A DNA stretch of 14,205 bases from Methanobacteriota archaeon (GTDB lineage: Archaea > Halobacteriota > Methanosarcinia > Methanosarcinales > Methanosarcinaceae), in assembly GCA_030837265.1 (NCBI GenBank), contig JAUPKV010000285.1, positions 1 through 14,205 of the forward strand, given 5' to 3'. The position numbers were made by a program, and so were the translations under genes. Every line of letters starts with the position of its first letter. Within the stretch, counting starts at the first letter, position 1. This document shows, piece after piece, positions 14,089-14,205 of the stretch. The notes beneath the pieces were generated by a model that did no database searches, had not been told where the DNA came from, and saw only the letters and a program-made list of their open reading frames with translations.

Positions 14089-14205
14089 GGGAAACTTCCA
14101 CTAAGGTCAGATAAGGTTTAGAAACTTGTTGTGGAAGGTCTTCAGTCCCAAAGCTCTCGATGTACAGTTCAATAGCTTCTTTAATATTCTTTTCAGCTTC
14201 TTCAA
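14081..14205 (-). CDS. hicB: HicB-family antitoxin, C-terminal part (5' end outside window)
   Basis: Forty residues are visible up to the TAA at 14083-14081; the start is beyond the right edge. The segment EEAEKNIKEAIELYIESFG matches the conserved helix of HicB antitoxins (EAL.NI.EAIELYLE), followed by a short C-terminal stretch with PYLTLVEV. HicB normally binds and neutralises HicA and represses its own operon. The gene order is hicB then hicA with a short overlap. With HicA apparently broken, this would be an orphan antitoxin. Confidence 0.78.
   Translation of the reverse strand, partial: EEAEKNIKEAIELYIESFGTEDLPQQVSKPYLTLVEVSHV

Overview
The window looks like a chromosomal stretch of a methanogenic archaeon, most likely Methanosarcina. 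The reasons are moderate-to-low GC with very AT-rich intergenic gaps, archaeal-style TATA boxes, large secreted proteins built from DUF3344, PKD, CARDB and S-layer-like modules, a DUF2162/ExbB-type/DUF2149 operon, and the absence of TAG among the stop codons of the readable genes. The species assignment rests on family recollection, not on a search.

The left part (1-8077) encodes cell-surface proteins. A giant protein open at the left edge (1-4641, at least 1546 residues) carries two DUF3344 modules and twelve PKD domains. The last three PKD domains are lysine-rich and repeat in the DNA every 255 bp. After an AT-rich gap comes a two-gene operon with an ATGA overlap. Its first gene encodes a membrane-anchored DUF3344-CARDB-Ig-like protein (5103-6890). 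Its second encodes a secreted protein with an S-layer-like N-terminal module (6887-8077).

The middle part (8078-11163) has a 674-bp AT-rich gap with several inverted repeats. It is followed by a secreted right-handed beta-helix (NosD-like) protein with two PKD domains (8752-10905). That gene ends at a TGA inside what reads as a third PKD domain, and the rest of the domain continues downstream in a shifted frame, so the gene looks truncated by mutation.

The right part (11164-13835) is the most interesting. A minus-strand regulator fuses an ArsR-type winged helix to a DUF4430-like domain, the fold family of the C-terminal part of intrinsic factor and transcobalamin. It faces a compact plus-strand operon: a polytopic DUF2162 membrane protein with a CPVC motif, a MotA/TolQ/ExbB-family proton-channel protein, and a DUF2149 protein whose single membrane helix carries an ExbD-like aspartate. 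The gap between them holds a 12-bp perfect palindrome and two 11-bp direct repeats spaced 22 bp apart. My inference is a ligand-controlled, proton-motive-force-driven machine in an organism without a Gram-negative outer membrane, possibly tied to corrinoid or metal uptake.

The right edge holds the 3' end of a minus-strand hicB antitoxin gene (14081-14205), followed by a decayed hicA toxin remnant and a good hairpin-plus-T8 terminator.
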